From assembly GCF_026914185.1 (NCBI RefSeq), contig NC_070565.1, positions 5,270,001 to 5,334,000 of the forward strand: a stretch of DNA of 64,000 bases, written 5' to 3'. The notes under the pieces are model-generated. The model was given only the letters and a program-made list of their open reading frames with translations. It made no database searches and was not told the origin of the DNA. Both the position numbers and the translations under genes were made by a program. The stretch is from Puccinia triticina. Taxonomy: Eukaryota; Basidiomycota; Pucciniomycetes; Pucciniales; Pucciniaceae. Shown here in pieces: positions 11,867 through 22,821 of the stretch. Every line of letters begins with the position of its first letter. Within the stretch, counting starts at the first letter, position 1.

Positions 11867-14434
11867 ATGTTGCTGATATTGTTGTGCTATTGCTCCCATT
11901 CTACAGATGACATCGCTTCTGAGTATTTGAACATGCTGGATGACCTTGTTTCCGAGCTCAAGCCAGATGCACTGAAGCATGAACTCTTAATCGAATTTGC
12001 TCACGGTAAATCGTTGGCCCCTCCATTGGAAAGAGCTTTTCGACTACTTGAAATTTGTGATCGTAAAACTCTTCAGGAGAAATTTATTCAGCTGGCTTTC
12101 ATCAGACGTTACCCAAATTTCTACCTGAAGAAAGAACTCAATCTAGATGAAAGAGCTCAATATCTCGAAGTTCCCGTGAGCACAGGCATTAATAAGTTGA
12201 AGGCCAAATACACCAATAATGTCTTGGAGTTGGATGTCATCGCGAAAGGCTTCACATCAAAGTATCTTGGACACGACAAAATTGTCGCCCCAACCTTGAA
12301 AACTCTGATCAATTACGTTAAGTTATGGGAATCCGAGATCTACTTGGCGCCCTACACGTGCTTGATTGGTCCCACCATGATTGGAAAGAGTCGCTTGCTG
12401 CAGAAAATAGCCGAGGAAGTCTGTGTGCTGTATATCTGCCTCCGTCCCGAGGGTTCCACTGGCGAACCCAAAAGATCGCTTCTCGCAACCAACATGTTAC
12501 CCGAGTCGTCCGCTGATTACGAAGTTTACTATGTCCGAGTCATTGCAGCACTCTTACTTGTCACTGTCCGGTTTTTCCAGTCCAAGCAAAGCAAAGACTC
12601 CAAAGAGAAATATGAAGAGTGGAACAAGCACCAAACTACAGCACATTTTCGCAGAGACGTTCTGGTAGAGTTAGAAAACTCTGAGCAAATCACCTCCAAG
12701 ACAACTGCTGCCCAGCATCTCGTAACGGCAGTTAACGCAGTCCAAGCGGTTTTCTCGAAAGTTCCTGGCCTAAAGGTATTACTGGCGATTGACGAGGCCA
12801 GTTCCATGCTTCAAACACCAACGGAACCAAAGGGCAATGTCACCTCGTGGTTTCGCCTCTTTCGCCGTGCTTTGAGCACAATCCAAGAAGGCGCCGGTAT
12901 ATTCGCCATCCTAGTCGACACGACCTCTCGTGTATCCAATTTCTTGCCAATAGACCGAGAGGACCGAAGCTCACGGGCCCTTGGCCCTCGTGGAAAACCG
13001 CGCAAATTATTTGCTCCTATCTACATGATACGGACCTTTGACCTGTTGGCCCCCCCTCGTTCACCATTAAGTTGGGACCAGTTATTCTCATCGGACCGGC
13101 TCTGTAAATATGGCGTTCCTTTTTTTGATATATACCTTGCCGATTCGCTTGAACTAGGCCGTGCGATTTCCTACGATGCTGCTATTCCCTCAATAGTTCA
13201 TTTTGCTTTAAAGAAACTTCTCTGCTCCGAAGACATCACGGACACAATCACGTTGACTGCGGCCCGGGCACTTGCGTTACTCGGCCCAACTGTCGGAGTT
13301 CCTCTTCATGGCCAGGCACATCTCAATGTAGAACTTACGGCATCACATGCGGCGCACGTTGGTTACCTTGATCCAACCCGGGAATATCAACACAGCTTCT
13401 ACCCGTCGCAACCAATTTATGCGCTAGCTGCCAACAACCATCTGCATCAGTATGAGACTCTCCTTGTATCGTGTATCAAATCTCTGACGTCTATACTATG
13501 CCAAGGCAACATTGGTACAGGGGATGCTGGCGAATGTGCCAGCAGAATCATTCTGCTGTGTGCCATGAATAAAACACTGGCTGACATGGATAGCGATCGA
13601 ACAACCAAAGCAACCACCCAGTCAAACAAGCGGGCAAAAACGGTCGACCGGCGGAACACAAACAATCACCCCACTGTGCACGCAGACAGTCGATCGCCTT
13701 GGAAGCCAGTTCCAGTGGAAAAGTTCTTGGAAACTCTGACTGGCCTACCAGCAAATGATCTGCTGCTTGGCTCTATCAACGATACTCACAAGAAGAAACT
13801 ACTTGGACAAGGCATGATGTTCTGGAACCATTTCCACTTTGCCCTGTCGACGCCAACTGTTGAATCATTGATGAAATGCATCGAAAGAGGGGCGGCTATC
13901 CAATGCCACTCTCAACAACCCGGAATCGACCATGTCTTACCGATCTACTTAAAAGATGAAACTGTCGAGATGGACCAAACGCAGATGACCTTTTGCGGGA
14001 TTCAAGTCAAAAATCGTGAAAATGACAGCACCGTGTCCACTTCTGCTCAAGAAATGACGCATAAAAAAACGATGATCAACACAAATACCAAGAATCCCTA
14101 TCTTGTGCTACACTTTAGTTTGAGACACAAAGGCCCGCCGAAAAAAAGCAGCAGCAATGTCAAGACACCCCAAAACTGCAGCGGCAATGTAAAGACACCC
14201 CAAGACTATCAGCTCACAAAGACCGGAACGCGAGGAAAGCAAAAGAATCGAGACCCTCAACAGGCATCCTTAGTCTTCTACGGATTAGATTCCTTCCCTT
14301 TTCTCAGTGCCCAAGTGAAAAACGCATTGCAAGAACTAGTAAATGTTCGCACCGATCTTGTATCTCGGCACGCAGAGGATATTGATGGCCAATGTTATGC
14401 CAAGGACTTGATGCTGTGCGCTGAACAGAGCTGA
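11867..14434 (+). CDS. P-loop NTPase of unknown function, 855 residues
   Basis: An uninterrupted frame. A Walker A motif GPTMIGKSR lies at about residues 167-175 and a Walker B-like VLLAIDEASSML near 303-314, followed by an arginine-bearing stretch (LVDTTSRVSNFLP, about 345-358) as in AAA/STAND-type ATPases. The C-terminal half (for example ALLGPTVGVPLHG) has no domain I know. I recall similar P-loop proteins in expanded fungal families including crinkler-type effectors, but no N-terminal secretion or crinkler motif is visible, so that link is weak. The start is uncertain: an ATG at 11730 opens a short frame that could be joined through a short GT-AG intron (for example 11767-11840), giving a slightly longer N-terminus. 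It has no transposon domain and no stops, and its upstream flank is repeat-derived. Confidence 0.7.
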   Translation: MLLILLCYCSHSTDDIASEYLNMLDDLVSELKPDALKHELLIEFAHGKSLAPPLERAFRLLEICDRKTLQEKFIQLAFIRRYPNFYLKKELNLDERAQYLEVPVSTGINKLKAKYTNNVLELDVIAKGFTSKYLGHDKIVAPTLKTLINYVKLWESEIYLAPYTCLIGPTMIGKSRLLQKIAEEVCVLYICLRPEGSTGEPKRSLLATNMLPESSADYEVYYVRVIAALLLVTVRFFQSKQSKDSKEKYEEWNKHQTTAHFRRDVLVELENSEQITSKTTAAQHLVTAVNAVQAVFSKVPGLKVLLAIDEASSMLQTPTEPKGNVTSWFRLFRRALSTIQEGAGIFAILVDTTSRVSNFLPIDREDRSSRALGPRGKPRKLFAPIYMIRTFDLLAPPRSPLSWDQLFSSDRLCKYGVPFFDIYLADSLELGRAISYDAAIPSIVHFALKKLLCSEDITDTITLTAARALALLGPTVGVPLHGQAHLNVELTASHAAHVGYLDPTREYQHSFYPSQPIYALAANNHLHQYETLLVSCIKSLTSILCQGNIGTGDAGECASRIILLCAMNKTLADMDSDRTTKATTQSNKRAKTVDRRNTNNHPTVHADSRSPWKPVPVEKFLETLTGLPANDLLLGSINDTHKKKLLGQGMMFWNHFHFALSTPTVESLMKCIERGAAIQCHSQQPGIDHVLPIYLKDETVEMDQTQMTFCGIQVKNRENDSTVSTSAQEMTHKKTMINTNTKNPYLVLHFSLRHKGPPKKSSSNVKTPQNCSGNVKTPQDYQLTKTGTRGKQKNRDPQQASLVFYGLDSFPFLSAQVKNALQELVNVRTDLVSRHAEDIDGQCYAKDLMLCAEQS

Positions 14435-14688
14435 ACTTAATTTGTAGAGAGTTTTTCCATTTGTCTCCTATGCTCTCATATCCTCGACGCGACTCTTCAT
14501 GTTTTACTCATTTTGAATGTGCTCACTGTAGTTTCATTTTTACCCTCTTTGGTCGCACTTTAATATCTCAGAATTTATCTAGAAATTGTGATGGTGTGGC
14601 TCTGTTGATGACTTTTGATGAAATCCAGTTGGGTATGATCCAGTAATGATTATTGGCTGCTCAGAGATCAAATATCTGAACGGGGTCC
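14435..14688. other. 3' flank of the NTPase gene; no gene
   Basis: This is the probable 3' untranslated region and spacer up to the target duplication GGTCC (14684-14688) of the next element. Confidence 0.4.
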
Positions 14689-15046
14689 TGTAAGGACTCC
14701 AGTTGGGAGTCCTTCGCTGATTGTTGAGAGGGGCACGAAGGGGAACGCAAGAGCCTCGAGAGGCAGATTCTAGATCACGGGTCTGTATTACCAGGGCATC
14801 AAGTGAGGGCTAGCCGGGAGAGATGTGAAGGGCAAGATCTCTCAGTATATACAACTCAGGGAATCAGAAGAGAAGGGAGAGAGAAGAAGAAAAAGGAGAA
14901 AGCTTACCTAGCCAGGAGAGATGTGAAGGGCAAGATCTCTACCGGCTAGAACGTGGAAGGGAGTGTAGACTAAGTATCAGGCAGATTATCTAATCTAGTG
15001 ATAGCTATGTGACATATTTGTGAGACCCCAAAGGAGGGGGCTTACA
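14689..15046 (-). repeat. 3' LTR of the outer element
   Basis: It matches 22822-23177 along its length, including CCAGTTGGGAGTCCTT and CTAGAACGTGGAAGGGAGTG. Inside the LTR the motif GGAGAGATGTGAAGGGCAAG occurs twice, about 110 bp apart, in both copies. Confidence 0.9.
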
Positions 15047-15308
15047 GTCTCCCCTCCTATAAGAAAAAGGGAAGGAAAAAAGGTAATAGGGGGAAAAGGA
15101 AAGAAAGTGGCCTGATGAAACAATCCCGTTAGTTGAAGCCATTTGCCATCTTTTTGGTTAATCTTTCCTGGTCCTTTACCACTTCGTCAACCCACCTCGC
15201 CAAAACTGCACCCTTAATTCCATCAGAAACGCCGCTGCTGTTGGTTGTCCGTAGGTCTATATTACCCAGGGACCAACAATGCTCAGGGGCTGGCCGCTCA
15301 ATTGATTT
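15047..15308 (-). other. 3' internal part of the outer element
   Basis: It holds the polypurine tract next to the left LTR. A minus-strand open frame enters from the copia insertion point at 15308 and ends near 15129, with the charged tail VDEVVKDQERLTKKMANGF. It could be the C-terminus of the outer element's protein, cut off from 21184-22065 by the copia insertion. This is inference. Confidence 0.45.
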
Positions 15309-15641
15309 TGATAAGCGAGACAGAAGCTGAGAGCAGCGAGCACGATGCCGGGCGAGTGTCAAAGATGTGTGGAAGGATGAGAATCATTGCACATGGGAGA
15401 AAGGAGAAAGAAACAGACAAATGAGAAAGAGAAACAAATGACAGTACCTGAGAGCAGCGAGCACGATGCCGGGCGAGTGTTGAAGATGTGTGGAAGGATG
15501 AGGAGAAAGTCCTTCCACGCCCGCTGCCTCAGGTATACAAAGGAACTTGTGACATGAGGAAACCAAGCTGTGACATGTGTAAAGCATACATAAACAGAAA
15601 AAGAGAACAAAGAGAAATCACCATAGACGACTAGCTCAACA
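15309..15641 (-). repeat. 3' LTR of the copia element
   Basis: It matches the right LTR. Both contain an internal duplication of the motif GAGAGCAGCGAGCACGATGC, about 130 bp apart. Confidence 0.93.
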
Positions 15642-15796
15642 CCCCCCCTTGCTGTAGACATGGAACAGAAGAAAAAGAAAGAAAAGAAAATAGAAGGAGA
15701 AAGGAAAAGGATGGGATAAGAGAGAAAGGAAAAGAAAGGAAAGTGATGGACGGAGAATTAGAAGGAATATGGGGAACTGAGGTGAATAAAGAGATG

Positions 15797-18700
15797 TTAA
15801 ACAATGCCAAACATTGCCCGATGTTTTTCAAGTGCGACCCTTGGGAGCGGTTTTGTTAGCATATCCGCTAACATGTCTTTTGTTGAGACATGAAGAAGTG
15901 AGATATCGCCGTCCTGTACGCACTCGCGGATGAAGTGTTATCGCGCGTGAATATGTTTGGTTCGCGCGTGGTGAGCGGGGTTCTTTGCAAGAGCTTCAGC
16001 GCCTTCATTATCGACGTGTAGGGGGATGGCTGTGTCTGGGCAAAGACGCAGTTTGGTGAGTAGGTGTTGGAGCCAGAGGCCCTCCTTGCAAGAGTCGGAG
16101 AGGGCCTTATACTTGGCCTCTGTGCTGGACAGAGAAACTGTTGCTTGCTTGCGTGATTTCCAGGAAATAGCGCCGTCGCCTATGCGGTAAGTGTACGCCG
16201 ATGTGGAGTGTCGATCATCTCGGTCCTCTGCCCAGTCTGAGTCCGAGTAGCCTGCCAGGACCAGTTTGCCTCCAAGTCGCAGACGCAAATCTTTCGTTGT
16301 GACCAGGTAGTTGAGAATCCTGAGGCCGGCAAACCAGTGAGCGTCCGAGGGATCCCGTAGGTATTGAGAGAGACGATTGACCGCAAACAAGATGTCCGGT
16401 CTTGTGCATTGAGAAACACAGAGAAGTGATCCGATTAGCTGAGGGTACGGTCCAGGGGAGGGCGGGTCGGAAGGGGAGCAATGTTTGAGATTCTTGAAGT
16501 TAACATCCGTGGGAGTAGAGACAGATACATGTTTGCCGTCGAGGAATCTATTGCAGACTTCAGCAATATAATGAGCTTGGTTTAGATAGATGAGTTTGTT
16601 TGGGATGTCTCGGGATATCTTCAGAGAAAGAAAGTGACTAAGCTCCTCATCAGCCCCAATCTTGAACCGCTTGCCTACCGCTGAGATGACTGAATCGACA
16701 AAAATCGATTTGCCAACAATGGCTAGGTCGTCAACATGGGTTGTTAGAGCCCCTACGAGTTTGCCTGAGTTCAGCTTGAAGTACAAAGTAGGGTCGTATT
16801 TCGAGTTGGTGAGGCCGAGGTCGAGAAGAGCCTTGTGGAGTTCGATGTTCCACTGGCGAGGAGACTGCTTTAAACCGTATAGGGAACGGTTGACCTCGCA
16901 GACCCAGTCAGGGTGCTGGGGATCCTCAAAACCTGGTGGTTGTTCCATGAAAACCGGCTTGTCGAGGTGCCCATTGAGAAAGGCAGTTTTAAAGTCCACC
17001 TGACGGCCCTTCCAGCCTCGAGTGGCCAGTAACAAGAAGATTAGTCAAAGTGTTTCCAGCCTCAGGGTTGGCGAGAAAACTTCGTCATAGTCGAGGCCCT
17101 GTATTTGAGAATAGCCCATGGCCACCAGACGGGCCTTGAGCTTTTGGATGGTGTGATCAGGGCGGCGTTTAACTTTAAAAACCCACTTTGATTTGATTAT
17201 TCGCCTCTTCTCCGGTCGAGGAACAAGCTTCCACGTTTGCATCCCAAGAAGAGAGGCAAATTCTTCCTCCGCCGCCTTAAGCCACCGATGCTTGTTTGGT
17301 GACTTTAACAGTTGTCGCCAAGTCTTCGGGGTGTCGACATTGGAGTCAGTCAATGCGTTTTTGGCCCAGTTGCCGTAGCGGTTGGGGGCCTTGCGTTCTC
17401 TCCCTGACCAACAACGAGGGGGTGTAGCAGGCTTTGGTGAAGGTGGTGCGGCGGGCGGGGTAGCAAGTCTTGTAGGGGGGGTAGGAGACCTAGGTGGCGG
17501 AGTGGGGGATTTCGGCGGCGGAGTGGGGGATTTTGGCGGCGGAGTGGGGGAATTCGGCGGCGGAGTGGGGGACTTGCGGGAGCGAGGGGGCGTTGGGGAA
17601 AGGGGAGGAAGGGAAATTATTGATAAGTCAGGAGTGCTGCTGGTTGAGTCGGAATCTGAGCAGATTGGTGTCGGATCCCGCGGAGCATTCCCGGGAGCGT
17701 GGATTGACGCTGTGAGTCTTCGATCAAATCGTGGTTGCAGAGGGATGTTGAGGAGTGGCAGGTCCGGAGTAGACGGCCTGTTAAGAGTAGAAGGGGGCTC
17801 CGTTGTTCCACGGTTGGGGTTATCCTTGATCGGATGATGACTGGAAGGGGAGTTTTCAAGTTGAATTGAGGCAGGGGTTGATGGACCTGTCGGGGCAGGC
17901 AATGGCGGGTTTTCTGGCTGGGGTGGTGCGGGTGTTGACGGAGAGGTATGTGGCCATTCAATTTCTACGGGGACTTGGACTGGTGAGGATGTGAGTTTTG
18001 CGCCGTACAGGAATGAGAAGTCATCGAAGATTGTGTCCCAAGACTTTACGAGGGACCTAGACTCCAGGTCCCAAACTCGGTATCCATTCCCGTCCAAGAG
18101 ATACGAGAGTAGAACAGCCGCCCGCCCCTTTTTATCCAACTTCTTACGGTTTGCTTCTGGGACTTTGTACCAGACCAAACATCCGAACGGGTGCAAGTTT
18201 TTGAGATCAACCGGAGGTACATTGAGAATCGACGTCGGTGGCTTGAAACCCAGAGGTGTGTAGCATGGGAAGGAATTGAACGCAAAGAGAGCACGTCGGA
18301 GAGCGTCCGCCCAAAAAGACTTAGGCAAACGAGCGCTTAGGAGAGACGATCTTACTAAGTTGCTTATCGTCCTGTTTGTCCGCTCAGCTACACCGTTAAG
18401 TTCAGGGGAGTGAGGAGGACCTGGTTTGTGATGGATACCGGCTTGAGAGAGGTATGACAAGAACTCATTGGATATATACTCGCCACCGTTGTCCGTCCTC
18501 AGGGCGAGTATTTTATAATTGCCACTCTTTTCAAAGAACGCACGAAAGACCTTGAAACACGCGAAGGAGTCGCTTTTAGATTTCATTGGATAGACAGTAA
18601 GAAACTTAGAGCAGTCGTCTACAAAAGTAATGAAGTATTTATATCCCTCCCTCGAAAGGACCTCATAAGAGCCCACATCTGAGTGTATCAGTTGACCCGG

Positions 18701-20338
18701 AGACGTTGACCGGTGGGATGACCAAGACTTGAACGATTTCCTTGGCATTTTTGATTGGACACACGTAGGACATCGTTGGACATTGATTTCATTCATCACT
18801 GTCGGGGTAATGTGATGTAGTTTTAGCAGGAGCTTGAGTGGTTTCAACCCAATATGGGAGAAACGAAGGTGATACACCATGAGGGAGTTCTCAGAGGGCA
18901 TAGGGATCAGATGAGTGGAAAAGTTAGAGCTCACAGGTGCCGAGGGCAGGTAGTAGAGGTTTCCACGCCTGTAGCCCCTCCCGGAAAGCTCTCCGTTGAT
19001 CTTGGTGGTTGAGGTGGTGAAGAAGTCGCATGAAGACTTCGTGAAGACAACGGTTAGGCCTTTGTCGCATAACGCTGCTACCGATAGGAGAGGCTCATGT
19101 AGAGCCGGAACGACTAGTGTTTTAACTGACTTGTCGCCAGTGAGAGGGAGCTTCGCAAGACCTTGGTGAGTGGCCTCTACGACTGAGAAGTTGGCATGAC
19201 GGACGGGTGTGCGGTCGTTTCGGAGACTGGTGAGAGCAGTGGCATCCGGGGTCATGGAAAGAGAACGCCCTGAGTCGATATTCGCGTCCCCGGAGCTCGG
19301 CGAATCAAAGTTAGCAGAGAGGGCTGCGACCGCGTTGCCTGCTGTCACTTCAAGTTCTGAACCAGAGAAGTCGGACTCCTCCCCCTCTTCGTATGGGTGA
19401 GGGGACTGACCGAGAGTGGCCGCGGAGGTTCTTCCGGCGCGAGCAGCAGGTTTGGCGGTGAGGTTCTGCTTCTCCTGTTGAGTCGCCTCCCACCGGGCTT
19501 TTTGAGCCGCCTTATGCTCCGAGATGAGCTTGCGGGTGTTGTTGCAGGCGTTGAGGTCGTGGGAGTCAGTATTGCACAGAGGGCATCGACGAGTCTTCTT
19601 AGAGGTATCGCCTCGCGGCCCTTTTGAAGAGTTGGACGGAGTGTTTGGTTTGGAGGAAGCTCTCGTGGATGACACAGAGATGACGTCCCCTTGGGATTCG
19701 CGTCGAATGGCTTTGTTCTTCAACGCAGAGACGATCGTCTCAGTCTTAACCCCTTCCTGGTTCATCAGTGCCGAGACACAGTGGATCCAGTCGGGAGGAA
19801 TCGAGCCGAGTAGAGCAGCATTATGGACGTCATCCGGAGTGAGGGGCTTCTGGGAAGTGACGAGTGAGTTCAATCGCTCATGGAATATAGCCAGGGATTC
19901 AATGTGCAAGTTTATATCGTTCCCTTCCATCTTGGCATTTAGAAGCTTGCGAATCCAGTATACTCGACCCCCAGTCGAAGAGTCTTGATGGGCTCGAGAC
20001 AGATCGTCCCAAATCTTCGCTGCATTGTCCTCATCTGCGAGATGTCGCAAGTTAGCCTCATCGACGATCTGAACCAGAACAGCGCATACGAGGTTGTTGT
20101 CTTCGTCCCAGTTGGCTGGTCGGAGATGGGCGGCCACCGTGGTCAAGACATGATTGACTTTAGCCGTTTTGAGTACCCGAAGAACAACTTTCCGCCAGTT
20201 AAGATAGTTCGAATCCAAACCTGGGGCTTTAAGAATTGGAAGCCGAGCTGTAGAGATTTTTGGATTGGAAACTGACGCCTGAGAGGCGAGGTTGACGTTG
20301 GCGTGAGAAGATGGGTCCTCCTTGTTGTCGTTCAACAT
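15797..20338 (-). pseudogene. Copia gag-pol polyprotein with two in-frame stops
   Basis: One reading frame runs from the ATG at 20338 to a TAA at 15797-15799, broken only by TGA at 17045-17047 and TAA at 15938-15940. Domain order: gag with NYLNWRKVVLRVLK; zinc knuckle CPLCNTDSHDLNAC (CX2CX4HX4C); protease-like IDSG; GAG-pre-integrase with the integrase zinc site; integrase core with HSDVGSY, RTDNGGEY and NGVAERTN (DDE); a long proline-rich linker (SPTPPPKSPTPPP repeats); RT beginning WVFKVKRR with the HVDD box (THVDDLAIVG); RNase H (SDSDWAED, SLSSTEAKYKAL). This is complete copia order (integrase before RT). The first stop falls early in RT, the second in the last 50 residues. The element is therefore recently active but probably dead now. 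Confidence 0.95.
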
Positions 20339-20451
20339 CGAGATTGAGGAGGAGTGAAAGATTGATCCTTATGTAGTCCACTGGAGAGAAACACTCGATA
20401 CACCAATTTTTAACGTGCCTAGTGATGCTGTTGGTAGCTGTAGGCTAGCTG

Positions 20452-20463
20452 GCGCTCATAACC
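20452..20463 (-). promoter_or_regulatory. Primer binding site, initiator tRNA-Met anticodon arm
   Basis: Directly after the 5' LTR the coding strand reads GGTTATGAGCGC. Its complement, GCGCTCATAACC, has the form of an initiator-methionine anticodon arm around CAU. Priming by a half-tRNA of this kind is known for copia-type elements. I could not compare it with this genome's own tRNA. Confidence 0.65.
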
Positions 20464-20808
20464 TGATAAGCAAGACAGAAGCTGAGAGCAGCGAGCACGA
20501 TGCCGGGCGAGTGTCGAAGATGTGTGGAAGGATGAGAATCATTGCACATGGGAGAAAGGAGAAAGAAACAGACAAATGAGAAAGAGAAACAAAGAAAGAA
20601 ACAAATGACAGTACCTGAGAGCAGCGAGCACGATGCCGGGCGAGTGTCGAAGATGTGTGGAAGGATGAGGAGAAAGTCCTTCCACGCCCGCTGCCTCAGG
20701 TATACAAAGGAACTTGTGACATGAGGAAACCAAGCTGTGACATGTGTAAAGCATACATAAACAGAAAAAGAGAACAAAGAGAAATCACCATAGACGACTA
20801 GCTCAACA
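20464..20808 (-). repeat. 5' LTR of the copia element
   Basis: 345 bp. It is the same as 15309-15641 apart from a 12-bp AAAGAAAGAAAC-type insertion near 20590 and scattered substitutions. Confidence 0.93.
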
Positions 20809-20813
20809 GATTT

Positions 20814-21183
20814 TTTTTGTTGCATGTTGGCAGGTGGCGGTAGTCAAGAGGTAACTTCACCAGAAAGATGTCGAGAGGAGGAAAATGTTTTTCAGGGGGC
20901 GGGGGTCTTGTTGGTCAGGAAAGTCATGTAGTGTCCGTCCACAATCCAGAAGAAAGAGGAAAAAAATAGGAGTTGCACAAGATTAGGAGGGAGGGAAGGG
21001 TTCCGCAGGTCAAGAAGAGATCAGGTCTTGAGGTCATGAAGGGCGCTCTGGCGCGTTGGGTGACAGCTTGGGGCCCGTCTGGAGGCTTTTTGGGTTGATC
21101 GAAGGGCCCGGAAGGAGAGGGGGCTCAAGTTGCAGGGGGGCGTCCCAGGGCCTGTAGGGTGTCGTTGAGGTCATTTTTTTGCT
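20814..21183. other. Internal non-coding part of the outer LTR element
   Basis: It lies between the copia insertion and the 293-residue ORF. There is nothing recognisable in it; G-rich on the plus strand. Confidence 0.4.
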
Positions 21184-22065
21184 TCAAGCGGTCAGAGGGT
21201 GGGGTCTTGAGATGGGCAGTGACAGAAGATGGGAGTCAGTGCTGTGAGTGGATCGAGAGGCTTGGCGGCGTCTATCAACCAGCCAGTGCAGTTGAACCTG
21301 TCTGGCTGCGTCTTTGTTGCCAACTGGCGGCCCTGGGGGGCGATCAAACTGCTTGAAAGGCGAGGGTGCCCGTAGGGAGATGTAGAAACCACCAGGACGA
21401 TCATTTGTCATTGATTGGTCAAAGAGAGTCTCATAGAGATGGGAAAGGAACAGGGACCATCGTCCAGATCCCGGCGCTCTGTCCTGTTGAGCCATGAAAG
21501 AAAATAGGAGGGGGGGGCAATTGGTTGGTTGGTCCAGTCCAAGTAAGGTGAGAGCAACAATGGCGATGTCTGAAGCAGTCCAAGAATTGCAGCGTGCATT
21601 GAGGGTTTCCTGATTGCCTGGGGAGGAGGCCCAAGTTCTGTAGAATGAGGGATGGGACGAGAGCCCGTTGAGATGATTGTCCAGGAAGTGAGGCAGGTGG
21701 TAAATGTGATCAAACAATTGATCCAGTCTGCATAGGGCAATAAAATTGGAGGCCGGCGTCAACCGTTCGCCCGTTTGTTTGTCTACATTTGTCGGAGCCA
21801 TGCAAGAGGGAGAAGGCGGTCGTCCGTTGGCAGGTCCTATTAGAGCAAGAGAGAAAACAGAGGCGGCCAGGTGATCACCAATTGTCCCAGTTGGGGTACA
21901 CAAAGGAGAAAGGTTGGGGTAGTATGTCAGTACGGCCGTTCCACAAAGGCAGATCGATTTGGGTTCAATGTCGGCCTGTCTGGCAATGCAGAGAGTTGAG
22001 GAAAGAATGGACAAAAACATCCAGCTTGTTTGGTTTTGACTCAATCTAGTTGGAGTTGGGGTCAT
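21184..22065 (-). CDS. Unknown 293-residue protein of the outer LTR element
   Basis: An uninterrupted minus-strand frame with an ATG at 22065. I do not recognise it. It has no zinc knuckle, protease, RT or integrase motifs. It has a tryptophan- and histidine-containing middle (LFDHIYHLPHFLDNHLN, ASDIAIVALTLLGLDQP) and an arginine-rich C-terminus. Its place downstream of the 5' LTR would fit a gag-like structural protein, but no gag signature is visible. It may have continued into 15132-15308 before the copia insertion. Confidence 0.45.
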   Translation of the reverse strand: MTPTPTRLSQNQTSWMFLSILSSTLCIARQADIEPKSICLCGTAVLTYYPNLSPLCTPTGTIGDHLAASVFSLALIGPANGRPPSPSCMAPTNVDKQTGERLTPASNFIALCRLDQLFDHIYHLPHFLDNHLNGLSSHPSFYRTWASSPGNQETLNARCNSWTASDIAIVALTLLGLDQPTNCPPLLFSFMAQQDRAPGSGRWSLFLSHLYETLFDQSMTNDRPGGFYISLRAPSPFKQFDRPPGPPVGNKDAARQVQLHWLVDRRRQASRSTHSTDSHLLSLPISRPHPLTA

Positions 22066-22821
22066 CCACTTGACGGCACAACGAGTTGGAAAAAAAGAAA
22101 ATCTAGATTGATTCAGTGTTCAATATCCTGGTGCTCCTGCAGCCAGCGACATCAAGAGATAAAAGATGATCCAGTATGGACCTGATTACTGGTAGTTGGA
22201 CCTATGATTGCAGGGTCTTAAGAATGCTGATGAGAAAGACAGGGTCTGAGGACAACGGGCATGTTGAGATACATATATGCTTATATTCATTACATTGTAT
22301 GCTTCAACCAAACACGGCCAATCTTGTATTTAGTCTACACTAGATTGGCGCCTGGAGTTTGATCCTTAGTGAATCAGAACAACATTTTCTCACTCCCAAA
22401 GTGTCACTTGCCTGTCAGCAGTGAACTTTGGTTTTTGTCCCTTGTCCCTTGCAACAGGGCACAATGCCAGGCGAGTGAGAGAGAGGTGTGGAAGGATGAG
22501 GAAAGAGTCCTTCCACGCCTGCTGCCTCAGGTATACAAGATGGCTTGTGACATGAGATATACAGGCTGTGACATGTGTAAAGCAGATGATAGCGGAAGCG
22601 GAAAAACAGAGAGAAGGAAACCTAGATGACTAACTCAACAAATGCAATGTCCAGATGATTCAGATTTTTTGATTCCAAGATTGGCCCGTTTGACAGCGCA
22701 GATAACTTGAGTGGAAAGAGGGTGTTGGCCTGATTTTTGGCGCAGACAAGTCAAGCTTGATTTGTTTCAACCGCGATCAATTGCGGGGAGAGAGGGGGTT
22801 TGTGGATCTAGAAAAAAAAAT
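22066..22821. other. Leader of the outer LTR element, with an embedded LTR fragment
   Basis: This is the leader between the right LTR and the ORF. The only recognised content is the copia-LTR-like fragment at 22461-22640, annotated separately. No primer site matching a common tRNA end was found next to the right LTR. Confidence 0.45.
22461..22640 (-). repeat. Diverged copia LTR fragment
   Basis: This stretch resembles the right-hand part of the copia LTRs at 15309 and 20464: CAATGCC(A/G)GGCGAGTG, TCCTTCCACGCC, CTGCCTCAGGTATACAA, GCTGTGACATGTGTAAAGC and the terminal CTCAACA. It is more diverged than those two are from each other, so it is an older solo LTR or relic. Its left end is unclear. 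Confidence 0.75.

Larger units (their letters stand above)
15309..20808 (-). mobile_element. Full-length Ty1/copia element, TSD GATTT
   Basis: LTRs at 15309-15641 (333 bp) and 20464-20808 (345 bp) start TGTTGAGC and end GCTTATCA on the coding strand. GATTT flanks both sides (15304-15308, 20809-20813). The order on the minus strand is 5' LTR, primer site, gag-pol, polypurine tract (AAGGGGGG), 3' LTR. The LTRs differ by a 12-bp A-rich insertion in the 5' copy and a few substitutions. Confidence 0.95.

Noticed and set aside
17045..17047. UGA recoding as an explanation for TGA codons in transposon genes
   Set aside because: TGA acts as a normal stop in the intact genes here (for example MFS at 44983, 52484), and the TGAs occur together with other damage; point mutation is simpler.
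17382..17837. Plus-strand ORF of glycine-rich repeats (GGGVGDFGG)
   Set aside because: It is the antisense shadow of the proline-rich linker in the copia polyprotein.
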